From: Siderastrea radians
Lineage: Eukaryota; Cnidaria; Anthozoa; Scleractinia; Rhizangiidae
NCBI GenBank assembly: GCA_964017195.1
Contig: OZ024897.1
Location: 11,890,451-11,954,450, forward strand
Length of the DNA: 64,000 nt
Direction: 5' to 3'
The notes beneath the pieces are model-generated. The model saw only the letters and a program-made list of their open reading frames with translations. It was not told where the DNA came from and made no database searches. Shown here one piece after another: positions 39,184 through 50,155 of the stretch. A program made the position numbers and the translations under genes. Position 1 is the first letter of the stretch; every line of letters starts with the position of its first letter.

Positions 39184-40652
39184 CTCAGGTATATTAAGGA
39201 CTGGGTTTGCAAGTATTTGATCCAGAAAGTAATGGGGGTGGTGTATCTTCGAAAGGAAACATGTGATAAGTATTAGACTTGGCCATGGCCTTTATCCTGT
39301 TGATATAGTATTTTTGACATTGACATTTCCATGGCAACACATTGTGTGACTAATTAAGGTTTTACTTCCGGTTTTGTTCTTTAGGGCTTCTGCACACTAG
39401 GAAAAAATACCTTTACATGGCATTTCCAGTGATTGCGTTTCTACCTTTATGAGGTACTTTCCAAATGTAACTGGAAAGGTGGTCTCCCTACCCTGGATGA
39501 GGGTCTTATGACTATTGCGTGACAGCAAAATCATGACATTTCAATGACCACGTGACCTGGACACGCCTTCCAATTAATTTCGTGTAGAACTTTAAGGCAA
39601 GGAAAACTATTAAGATGTCATTTTGTAAGTTAGGTTTGCATAAGTTCTCCTGCAGCTCGCCTAAAGAATCATATCGAAATTCAATACCTTAATTAGTCAC
39701 GTGATCCCTATTGTGACAGCTGTTCATTAAAATGAGCCCTCGAAACAAACGGTTTCACCTTTTTGCTTAATTTTGTGTGAATAGGTTGCATACTTACTGA
39801 AATAGACCACCCCCCTTCATTTTTGAATGTACCTCAAGTGACCCAGTCCTTATGCATCAGTCAATTCCAGCGGTGCCCATCCCCCCCCCCGGACATTAGT
39901 CGGGCATTTGCTCACGTTTTAATCCCGGGGGTGGGGCATTTGAAACTTTATCACCGCCCGGGGGTCGGGCATTTGCCTACCCCCGGGACGACCCCGGGGC
40001 ATTTGACAGGGTGAGAAAAACGTTCCGGTGTAGTCAGTCTGAGGTCGTCCATGATCTTCCATTCCTTTGTTGCTGTTCGCTGATTGATTTCATCGTTTGT
40101 TGATTAAATACTGTATCAAGTGAAATTAATTCTACATACTATATGGATTTTTAAGCTATCCGAGATGACCAGTTTGGTGAAAATATTTTATGTTTTTGGC
40201 CGTTTGTTAAATACAGATCATGTATTTTCAGTCCTTCGAAATTATTTAAGCTTTTCTTTTAATATAGCGTATTTAATAAGACACTTATAAGTTGTGTATG
40301 TCAAAGTCAAATAAATGAACGTGTTATATAAAGTATCATAATTTTGAAACAAATGAACAACGGAAGGGGAGACGCACAGGTATGAAATAACCGAAGCGCA
40401 ATGATAATAATGATGAGTGACACTTTTTTCGCTATGATTTATTTTTAAAATCTTGAGCAGTGTTGCTTTCTAGATGATCCCGGGGGTGGGGCATTTGCCT
40501 TCTATTTTGGTCCCACCCCGGAGCATTTGACGGACTTACTTGTCCCCACCCCCGGGAATTTGCCATTTAAAAAAAAAAATGCTAATGCCCGGGGGTTGGC
40601 CCGGGGGGGGATGGGCACCGCTGGAATTGACTGATGCATTAATATACCTGAG
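39184..40652. mobile_element. TA-flanked DNA transposon (non-autonomous, mariner-like target)
   Basis: The ends are CTCAGGTATATTAAGGACTG and its complement, flanked by TA on both sides. The homologous undisrupted site at about 53092 has a single TA. The right inverted repeat is itself interrupted by MITE copy B. No transposase. TA duplication suggests Tc1/mariner-type mobilisation. Confidence 0.7.
39853..40637. mobile_element. MITE copy B, TTA target duplication (PIF/Harbinger-like)
   Basis: TGCATCAGTCAATTCCAGCG and its exact complement end this 785-bp unit. It is flanked by TTA on both sides, and comparison with the intact left inverted repeat of the host transposon shows a single TTA before insertion. 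A 3-bp TTA duplication is the PIF/Harbinger signature. The interior is rich in GGGGCATTTG and CCCCGGG words. Confidence 0.8.
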
Positions 40653-40828
40653 TAGGTTTGGAGCCAAAACATCTTTGAAAATTATCACCCCTCTTATAGC
40701 AAACCAACCTCCATGTTTAGCATGCACGCTAACTCCACAAATCTTCAGTGTGTTTGGATCCCAAGGGTCTTTATCTTTAGAAACATTGCACCCAACACCT
40801 TTGGCCTTCGACTGGGGAGAATCTCAAA

Positions 40829-43800
40829 GCTGTCTCCCTAAGAGTGTTCCACTCGACTTCGGACTCAAAAATAGATTTCCTTCAAATTTCTACCACAAAT
40901 ACTACTATCTATCCCTACTACTAAAATGCACTTGAAATGATCCAAAAGTTTATTTTGCTTCCGTTTTGAGGATTTGATTGTCAGTATACCGTAAGTGACT
41001 AAAATTTGGCTATTTTGGGCGCCGTAGTACGGGTTTTTCAATTATCGTTTAAAAAGACTTCGCACCATCACAACCTTCAAATTTACACCCATTTGATAGC
41101 TTATTACTTCTTTTTACCTTTCCTGTGTCATTTGGACATTTTCCCGATCGAAATCGTGTGAAACTGAAAATGATAAATAAACTAATCTAATAAGTCACTC
41201 GAACTGGACGAAATAGTGCTTTTGAAACATGCCAAAATTCTCAATTGAGGCACTTAGGCCAGACGTAAAAACCCGTTCTAGACATAGACTAAGCACTATT
41301 TCCTAGAATTATACAATAAAACTTGCGGCAGAATGCGATTCTGAGAAATTGTGTCGAAGTTTAGTAAGCCATTTTCGCCAATGGTGTCTTGCGTGACATG
41401 AATTTCCATTCAAGTGTTGTTATATATATCCGCCTAATTAAAGAGATGTCGATGGTGGTTCAAAAAATTATACAAAGTACTTTTCCTGTTTTTGCTATGA
41501 AACCGATTCTGGAGGTCCAAAACCTCGAATAGATACTGTAGTTACTTTATTTGCCACTCACCTTGTTCGATAAATAACTCTCCCCTCCGGCAAAGGATTC
41601 GGCGGTTTCATCATAGAGGTGATGAAAAAGTCTTTTTCTCTTGGTCATGAGATAACACGAGGAAGCTATAATCTCTATAGTGCTTTCAGCTATACTTTAA
41701 ATTCACCAGTTCCAGTCGCCGTGAGTCTTAAGGGGAAACAAACGAGAAAGAAAACGATTTCAACCTCAACCTGGAAGTTGCGTTACACTGTGATCAGTGA
41801 CGCGATATACAAATGTTCGTCAACAACATTTTATTTTTAACTTAAAAATAACAATGACAGCGAGCAGCTAATACGGCAAGAGCTTTAGGATATATATATA
41901 AAATCACTGTCCAAGGAGAGGCTTGTCACAGAGGGTTGTCATTTCTCGCGGTCAGGATACAAAATTAATTTATATTTTAAATTTTGTCCTTTTCCACCCT
42001 CCCCCACCCTAAGAATGTATTTTCTAAATGGTTTATTCTGATTGCACGAACAAAGGTTACAAGAGTTCAAGTTATAGTACAACAAAAGGTCCTAAGACAC
42101 ATCTTTAGACGCACAAACTGTACTTATTTTAGGAAGGTGGTGTACTGACTGAAGTTGTAGCAGGGAGGAGCCATTAGGTTCCGGAAACCATCTCTGCTGG
42201 TCTACAACCTCGTCCCCAGGGCCTTCTCCTCGTTCGGAGAAACCCCTGGCCAAGGCTACTGAAATACTCCAAGAATCGTGGAGTATTTTGTCACGTGACA
42301 CATGATGAAACGGCTTTTTCGGAGGTTGGCTTTAGCGTCTGGCGGCCCTGTTTGTCTTTTTGCAATCTGAAACTGTTATTCAAACGGAGCAAATACATTT
42401 CAAAGTGTTTACGTGACAAAATTCTAACCAATTTTTGGAGCCATTTTGGCAGCCTTGGCCAGGGGTTTCTCCGACCGACATTTAGAACGAGGAGAAGGCC
42501 CTGGGGACGAGGTTGTGCTGGTCTACCCTGCGACACTCTAAGCCCCGTACGTAGTAGAAAGGAAATAACTTTGCTTGACTAACTGAAACCAGCTCTAAAT
42601 AAAGGAACCCTGTAGAAGACTGAGGCCATGACGGCTGAATTCCCCATCCAGCGGCTTTCCCCTTTCAAAGTCAATAAGGGAGTGGCCATGAAAGGGGAAG
42701 GGGGGGGGGGAGCGGAGTAAAGTTATGTCCTGGTAGGCGCAGATGCGACGCAATATCCAAATGACGTTAATAATTTATCCACGTGCGTCAATGATTAAGG
42801 TCAGTATTCGCCAAACCTTTTTCTCTTTTTTTCTTCGACTGATTTTCTTGTGAAATATCGATGCCTGCCTGACACGCGAAAGAGGCTCTTTGCTTGTGCG
42901 CGAGCCTCCCTTATCCTTACTTGTAATTTTCAAGCTCATTTCATTTGTGCCCGTCCGTTTCGCCCAACCAGCAAGAAATAGCAAGCTGTTTTTGCTTGTG
43001 CTGTTTCTATAATATGGGATATGTTTTGGGTCTGTGCTTTTTGCCTCAGCTTCCCGCATTCCTCTAGGCTATTTTTTTCTGTCGGCGTTAACCCTCATAC
43101 GGACAAGCAATCTCATTCCCCCACTGTGATACAAGGGATGGGGTTGATGGACTCTTGGATTTCGTTTTGTTACAATATTTCGAAAAAATTTCGCCTTTTG
43201 AAGATAGCCTTAAAGTGCTCTACGAGATGAGGGAGAAAGTAGACAAAAACGGTCGAAATTGAAAATTTTTCATGCTAGACGAGTAAAGAAGGAGATATGC
43301 TGTTTGTCGATATCGTATACTTTCTCACCGAAAAAAGTTGAAAAACATGCATTTTACATCAAACTTTGCCATAATGTGGCTAACGGATACATGCATAAAG
43401 CTTCTGAAAACGGCAGGTGCTGACAAAAAAATGTGTTTGAAGAAATTGATAGCCTGCAGGCCTCCTCCCCCTTCTACGCCCCAGGATCATAATTAAGCAT
43501 CATTTTATTTACAACACCGACACTCGTGAATAACGTCTTTCACCAAATGAATCAGGTCCGCATTTCGATCTTTTGCTCGAAAAAGAACCTCAAAATGGTG
43601 AAGTATTGTTTTTAGCATGGCGACATTGAATATGCCTATTTTTTCTGTTCTTATAATAGTCACAAAAATCATAGGCGTCAAAACTATGGGATTTGTGAGC
43701 CCGATTTCTTCATTTATATCGTCCACCAAAGCGCAGCAGTCTCATACCAGAATTGACGGCCTCAATATCTTGATTTTCATCTTCTTCTGGCCGCGCTGTC

Positions 43801-46175
43801 GCATCCGTTGATGCAGTGCTAGCATCCTGGCCGCGGGACTTCTGTCGTGAAGCTAAACGTGAAAAGAAGCTGGTAATCTGGGTCTTCGTGAGCCATTCTT
43901 CTTTGTCAAACAGCGTTTCGTTTCTTTCATTTTGTGCATTACGTATGCTATTTACTTGAACTTGATTTGGGTCAGCCGTTTTCCCACGTCCAACTTTGCC
44001 GTGGTCTTGTGGCCAGGATTCAAAATTAATTTATAGTTTAAATCTTCTCCTTTTTCACCCTCCCTCATCCTTCAGAATGTATGTTCTAAAGTGTTCATGT
44101 TGATCGCACGAACGAACATTACAGCACTTCAAGTTGTAGTACGACAAAAGGTCTAAAGTCACATTTTAGACGTGCAAACTATACTTAGTTTAGGAAGGGT
44201 GGGGTAGACTGAAGCTCCACAGGGAAGAGCCACTAGGTCCCGGAAACCACCTGAGCTGTTCTAGCCTGCGACACTCTAAGCCCCGTACGTAGTAGAAAGG
44301 AAATAACTTTGCTTGACTAAGTGAAATCAGCTCCAGTAAAAGGAACCCAATGAAGACAGAGGTCATGACGGCTGAATCACTTATTTAGCGACTCGTTCCT
44401 TTTAAAGTCTACAAGGGAGTGGCCCTGAAAGGGGTGGGGAGGGGTATGTCTTAACAGACGCGGATGCGACGCAATATCCAAATGACATTAATAATTTATC
44501 CACATGCGGCAATGATTTAGGCCAGTGTTCATCAAAGCTTTCGTTTTTTCTTTGAGATGTTGTCGTGTAATGTCGTTGCCTGACAAGCGAATAAGCCTCT
44601 TTGCTTGTGCGCGAACCTCCCTAATTTTATTCCGTAGTTTGCAGTTTGCCAGTTTGTCCGTTTCGCCCTACCAGCTCGCAAGAAATCACGGGCTGTTTTC
44701 GCTTGTGCAGTTTCAGTCATATGGGATACGTTTTGCGTCTGTGCTTTTTTCATCAGCTTATTGCATTCCTCGAGGCGGACGGAGACTTCGCGTGCGGACC
44801 ACTCTGAATATGGACTTCGAGTTAAAATATGCTTTTTATATACTCACTCGGTTCCACAATATAAAATTTTCGCTATCTTAAATGATTCGTACTAATACTG
44901 CCGGACGAATTGACTCGAAAAGCATAACGCTTGCATCTTGAGAACCACAAAGTTTATACTGCTTGAGACCACTGATCTGCGGAATCATTCGATTTTTCTG
45001 AAAAGTTTTGAAGACCAGAGCTTTTTTCCATTCTCATATCAATTCCAAACTGGCAGAATGAGGTTTCTAAGTTCACAGATTGAAAACGTTGAGTGAAATC
45101 GATTGTAACAGAGTGATATTTACGCTAGTCCGCTATACACTCAGTCCCATGTTCCAAGTTTGTATTCCATAATCGGAAGTCCGTTGTCCGCAGTCCGGAA
45201 ATGCGATTTTTACTGGCCTGTTTATATTTTGTTACACAAGTCGTGAAACATTTAATTCATCGGTTGTTCTCCAGAAATATAGCGACTGGATCTCGGTACC
45301 TTCCTTATAAATCGCTACTTTGTCGTCTTCGTATCTTGTGATGAACAAAAAGACTGTACGTTGCACATTTTATGAACCGCCAAAGCGTTCGACGGAAAGA
45401 GTTTTAAATAACAAGGTAGGCGTCAAATGAAGTGATTTCTCAGGTCAAGGAGCATAAGAATAGATGTTGATATAGCAACATGAGAAAGAACAGGCCATTG
45501 TATGTAGAAATGTAATCAGACTTCCCTTCATTTGGGTAGAACTATTGATAAATTAAGCGACCATAAGAAGACAACAAGTCTTCCGACTGGAATGATAGTC
45601 TATGTCACGCAAGACACCATTGGCGAAAATGGCTTACTAAACTTCGACACAATTTCTCAGAATCGCATTCTGCCGCAAGTTTTATTGCATAATCAGTCTA
45701 GGAAACAGTGCTTAGTCTATGCCTAGAACGGGTTTTTATGTGTGGCCTAAGTGCCTCAATTGAGAATTTTGGCATGTTTCAAACGCACTATTTCATCCAG
45801 TTCGAGTGACTTATTAAATTAGTTCATTTATCATTTTCAGTTTCATACGATTTCGATCGGGAAAATGTCCAAATGACACAGGAGCGGTAAAAAGAAGTAA
45901 TAAGCTATCAAATGGGTGTAAATTTGAAGGTTGTGATGGTGCGAAGTCTTTTTAAACGATAATTGAAAAACCCCGTACTACGGCGCCCAAAATAGCCAAA
46001 TTTTAGTCACTTACGGTATACTGACAATCAAATCCTCAAACCGGAGCAAAATAAACTTTTGGATCATTTCAAGTGCATTTTAGTAGTAGGGATAGATAGT
46101 AGTATTTGTGGTAGAAATTTGAAGGAAATCTATTTTTGAGTCCGAAGTCGAGTGGAACACTCTTAGGGAGACAGC
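40829..46175. mobile_element. 5.3-kb unit with ~0.59-kb terminal inverted repeats
   Basis: 40829-41420 is the reverse complement of about 45585-46175, starting GCTGTCTCCCTAAGAGTGTT. It lies beside the MMACHC-like copy B, where the duplicate locus (53300) has no such sequence. The interior contains a diverged direct duplication (about 41930-42610 and 44010-44400, excluding the MITE at 42204). No transposase was recognised. Target duplication not clear. Confidence 0.6.
42204..42516. mobile_element. MITE with 8-bp target duplication
   Basis: ACAACCTCGTCCCCAGGGCC begins one end and its complement ends the other. GCTGGTCT is repeated on both sides (42196-42203, 42517-42524). The paralogous segment near 44255 lacks the insert. 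An 8-bp duplication fits hAT or P-type mobilisation. Confidence 0.8.
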
Positions 46176-46410
46176 CTCTTAATATTTCTTAATGGTCACA
46201 GAAGGCAAGAGTTGATAACGTATACGTACCAAGTTATGTTACAAATGACATTAAGCACAAAATATTGTTACAGCAGAGTTGGCAATGCAGTGCGAAGGAA
46301 GGAAACACGTATGCCAAATAGTTTATTTGGTTTCCCATTGTGTGCTCTTTACTTAATTTTTCCTTCAGTTGGAAAAAAAAAACAATGTTTCCACAAAGTC
46401 CAATGATTTC

Positions 46411-46440
46411 AATCTTGGGCACACCAAGATTGGTGTGCCC
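46411..46440. repeat. Nested palindromes at the truncation point of GPCR copy 2
   Basis: AATCTTGG/CCAAGATT and GGGCACACCAA/TGGTGTGCCC interlock over 30 bp exactly where homology to the GPCR gene begins. Confidence 0.75.
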
Positions 46441-47320
46441 GTTTTACGTACAAAATTTGGCTATTGCGGACCTCGGAACACTAACATTTATATTTTCGCT
46501 TGGCGTTATTAAGGAAAAGGCTCCTTACAACTGGCCTTTTGGGGAGTTTGCTCGCCGCTACTTATATGCTGTTCGTGAAATATTCTACGGTGCGTCTGTG
46601 TCGTACATTACAGTCATTGCTATTGAAAGATATCTTAAGGTAGTGACGGTAAAGAATGTTGAACACAAAATCAATACTTCTTAACAAAGAGCTAGAGCTG
46701 TTGCGGTTCTCGTATGGGCGATGTCATTTTTTATTCTTTGCCTTCCAGTTTACTTTGTTGTAGAACATAAGGAGTTCTCAAACGGAGGTAAAATGAGTGG
46801 CCCATTTTGGCCCCAGTGGACGACAGGATTGTACCTCGGGGGAGTTTTGACTTTCTTCATCTATATCTTGCCTCTTGGTGTCATATCTTTTACTTATTTT
46901 AGGAAAGCTCGTAACATAAATAGGAGCAGTTTATTCATCAAAGCTATGAGACAGGAACAACAACAAGGTAACACAGGGGACAAACGCACTTGAATGACCA
47001 ACGTTAAAAGCGCTCTCCTTAAGTACAACAAACGAGCCAAGAGAATTCTAACCTCTCTCGTTGTGTAGTGTTTGCAGTTACAAGGTTTCCTTTAAACATT
47101 CTTCGCTTGACCATCGTGTTTTGGCCGAAAATCATCGGAAAAGAGTATTATTCCAATCTAATCTATGCAGTGTTCGTTTCTGCAATAGTTAACAAGCCAG
47201 CGAGTCCTGTAATTTATTCAGTTGATAGCAGGAACTTTCGAAATGGGATAAATAATTTATGTTGTTGCTGCCGTCGAGGAAACCTGGTTTCTGTGCAGAC
47301 TATTCAACTAATATCCTGAT
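46437..47320 (+). pseudogene. Class A GPCR pseudogene, copy 2, 5'-truncated
   Basis: Homology to 49195-50080 starts in TM2 (FYVQNLAIADLGTLTF). Stops follow at 46682 (after KINTS) and 46991 (after GDKRT), with a frame change near 47067. It keeps GLYLGGVLTFFIYILPLGVI (TM5), and NPVIY has become SPVIY. The first 100 codons are missing. The Ser-Arg tail region is replaced by a (GATCCA)n and C-rich tract at 47320-47385. Confidence 0.85.
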
Positions 47321-47385
47321 CTAGATCTAGATCCAGATCCAGATCCAGATCGCGCCCTTCCCCCCCCCCTCCACCCCCCTTCGCT

Positions 47386-49036
47386 CTGGTAAGGATGAGT
47401 TGTACGTTTTGTCGGTGTCGGTAAAAAAAATCATGGGTGAATCCCACAATTTATTTTGTAGTTAGCAGACACGTTTTTAGTGAGATAAATAATTTATGCC
47501 ACTTGTGTTGTGCATGGGTTTATACCTTTAATCCCCTCTGTGATTCCCATAGATATTTTGTTTCTCTTATGCACTAGTTAAACTTATCAGAAGCACATTT
47601 GTGCTTCGGGATGTGCAACCTTGTTTGAAAGACTCACTGCGCTGCCGAGAGATCTAATACTTCAGGCGACCGTTCCCCGCAGTTAAACAAAAGCTTCGAT
47701 AAAAGCCTACATTTGATTAGAAAGTCTCGATTCTACGTCTAAATTCGTTCTTGTATTAACGACACTATACCTGCCAGTTATATTGTTATGTCTTAGCCTA
47801 CACAATTATGAATTGCCTCGAGCATCGCGAGTTTTTTCAAGACCCTTTCGGGTCGCTGCAGTCATAGATGGGGTGGTGATTGCCAGTGGCGCGCCACCAT
47901 ATGTAAAAAGTAAAAAACTAATTGAAACAGCAGTGAATTGATGTAGACGTATAGTATAAGGGGCTTTCTTTTCAAGGCACGATGACTTTTTACAAACACG
48001 ACAAGGTGCTTGAAACCATTAAATTATAATTAAGAGATATTTTTGTCCAGCTGACGAAGAGAAAGTTGTACACGACAATGGGGGATTAAGATATTTATTA
48101 TAAGTGATGACGAAGTTTATATTTTGAATATACTTAATTGAAATGCAATACTTTTGCCCGCCTCAGCATCCAGCTAATTCAGCTTCTACTAATTACAGCT
48201 ACTTTTTATCTCGAACAAACTGACGAAGATATTGTCTTAACTGAAAACTATGTTTACCCGATCGCCGCGTTCATGCGACCAATTATATTGATTTTTGTGA
48301 TCCAAATAACGGGGGTTCACTGAATTATGCAAAGTCTTTGCGGGTCGAGCTAGCGGGAATCCTACCGTGTATAAAATATTTAATTCTGCTATTCTGATTC
48401 GCCTTGTGCTACTGAATCATTGTTATCGTTTTTAGCAAACAAACTTGTTTTTTGATGACAAAGCTCTTGTAACCCGATCATTTAGAATCGCAAAATTGTA
48501 CCCTAAAACAAGTCGACAATTCGTAACATAGCAAAAATATCACGGTGTTCCATGTCAAAATTTGCATGTTCCTTTTTATGGCTTTTGACAGCCCCTGGTC
48601 GATTTTTAATTAAAAAGTTGTATTCACGGGGTTTAATCAGTAAATTAACATGTTATTTACAGGCTTAACACTGGAAATATATGGCAATTCTTTTCGGCTT
48701 CCACAGAGCTAGCCGATAAAATCACAAGACAACTGATGACGTCTTTTTTCAGCTTGAACTCCCACCAGATCTGCATATCTGAGACGGGCTGATCGCCTTA
48801 TATCGTAATTAAACTCAGTTCAGTGTACTCTTGACCATAGTTTGCTAACAAATTCTGTGGCGTAGAGTGCCGCGTAGAAGTAACAGAATTGGCTTCAGTT
48901 CAAGAGAAACTCAACCTTAAACTTGGCGTCCGCTGTTCCGAGGTTAAGCCCAAGGAAAATTACAGAAATAAGAACTGAAGTTAAAGACAATTGCACGATA
49001 GCGCGACATTGCCAGAACACGTCGAACTTTTCTATA
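47386..49036. other. Non-coding, 5' flank of the intact GPCR
   Basis: No gene. 48740-48935 is similar to 28800-29000 upstream of pseudogene copy 1 (shared ACAAATTCT..GGCGTAGA and GCCGCGTAGAAGTAACAGAA), probably 5' UTR and promoter. No clear TATA box. Confidence 0.5.
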
Positions 49037-50155
49037 ATGAATGATTCACTCGCCTTCGCTGAAGAAGCAGAGATGCCTGTCGTGGAGATCTTTAAACTAA
49101 TTTTTCAGGTGTTGATTGCTTTGTTTGGAGTTACTGGCAACTTTTTGGTGGTCATCGTTATCAGTAGACGGGGAAAAAAGAAACAACTAACGGATTTTTA
49201 CGTACAAAATTTGGCTATTGCGGACCTCGGAACACTAACATTTACGTTTTCCCTAGGCGTGATCAAGGAAAAAGCGCCTTACAACTGGCCTTTTGGGGAG
49301 TTTGTTTGCCGCTTCTTGTATGCTGTTCCTGAAATATTCTACGGTGCGTCAGTGTGGTTCATTGCAATCATCGCTATAGAGAGATATCTTAAAGTAATGA
49401 CAGTAAAGAATGTTCAATACAAAATCAATACTTCTCTACAAAGAGCTAGAGCTGTTGCAGTTTTCATATGGGCGATGTCGTTTTTGATTCTTTGTCTTCC
49501 AATTTACTTTGTTGTAGAATATAAAGAGTTCTCAAACGGAGGTAAAATGTGTGGCCCATTTTGGCCCCAGTGGACGACAGGATTGTACCTCGGGGGAGTT
49601 TTAACTTTCTTCACCTATATCTTGCCTCTTGCTGTCATATCTTTTACTTATCTTAGGATATCTCGTAAAATAAATAGGAGCAGTTTATTCATCAAAGCTA
49701 TGAGACACGAACAACAACAAGGTAACACAGGAGACGAGACCATTTTAATGGCCAACGTTAAAAGCCCTCGCCTTAAGCACAACAAACGAGCCAACAGAAT
49801 TCTAACTCCTCTCGTTGTAGTGTTTGCAGTAACAATGCTTCCTTTAAGCATTCTTCGCGTGACCATCGTGTTTTGGCCGGAAATCACCCGAAAAGAATAT
49901 TATTTCAATCTAATCTATACAGTGCTCGTTTCTGCAATAGTCAACTCGTCAGCGAATCCTGTGATTTATTCAGTTGTTAGCAGGGACTTTCGTAAAGGGA
50001 TAAATAATTTATGTTGTTGCTGCAGTTGGGTAAACCTGGTTTCTGTGCGGATTATCCGCCTAATCTCCCAATCTAGATCTAGATCCAGTTTCAGGTCCAG
50101 ATCCCGCTCTCGTAAGGATGAGTTGTACGTTTTGTCGGTAAGAAATCAAAGGTGA
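49037..50155 (+). CDS. Rhodopsin-like (class A) GPCR, intronless, neuropeptide-receptor-like
   Basis: 372 aa from the first ATG (49037); the open frame upstream has no ATG. Seven TM segments: GNFLVVIVIS (TM1), NLAIADLGTLTFTF (TM2), the CRFLYAVPE Cys before TM3 and ERYLKV in place of DRY, WAMSFLILCLPIYFVV (TM4), TYILPLAVISFTYLRI (TM5), LVVVFAVTMLPLSILRV (TM6) and NSSANPVIYSVV (TM7, NPxxY as NPVIY). A CCCC cluster after TM7 is a likely palmitoylation site, and the C-terminus is an Arg-Ser repeat (SRSRSSFRSRSRSR). The N-terminus has an N-D-S glycosylation site. Overall feel is of peptide-binding receptors; the ligand cannot be told. The two broken copies in this window show it belongs to a duplicating family. 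Confidence 0.9.
   Translation: MNDSLAFAEEAEMPVVEIFKLIFQVLIALFGVTGNFLVVIVISRRGKKKQLTDFYVQNLAIADLGTLTFTFSLGVIKEKAPYNWPFGEFVCRFLYAVPEIFYGASVWFIAIIAIERYLKVMTVKNVQYKINTSLQRARAVAVFIWAMSFLILCLPIYFVVEYKEFSNGGKMCGPFWPQWTTGLYLGGVLTFFTYILPLAVISFTYLRISRKINRSSLFIKAMRHEQQQGNTGDETILMANVKSPRLKHNKRANRILTPLVVVFAVTMLPLSILRVTIVFWPEITRKEYYFNLIYTVLVSAIVNSSANPVIYSVVSRDFRKGINNLCCCCSWVNLVSVRIIRLISQSRSRSSFRSRSRSRKDELYVLSVRNQR

Larger units (their letters stand above)
38960..40830 (-). pseudogene. MMACHC-like pseudogene, copy B, split by transposons
   Basis: Two parts match the cobalamin-processing protein MMACHC. 40655-40830 encodes HAKHGGWFAIRGVIIFKDVL and a deleted upstream segment ending SRRPKVL. 39050-39183 encodes KRIELLEKFSFHWKDWGFRD and ends in a premature stop after KYSE. 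The two are separated by a 1.47-kb TA-flanked element with a nested MITE. Internal deletion, stop and insertion make it non-functional. Confidence 0.75.

Noticed and set aside
48923..49036. N-terminal extension of the intact GPCR
   Set aside because: The open frame starts with TTG and has no ATG before 49037; the extension has no signal peptide and is probably 5' UTR.
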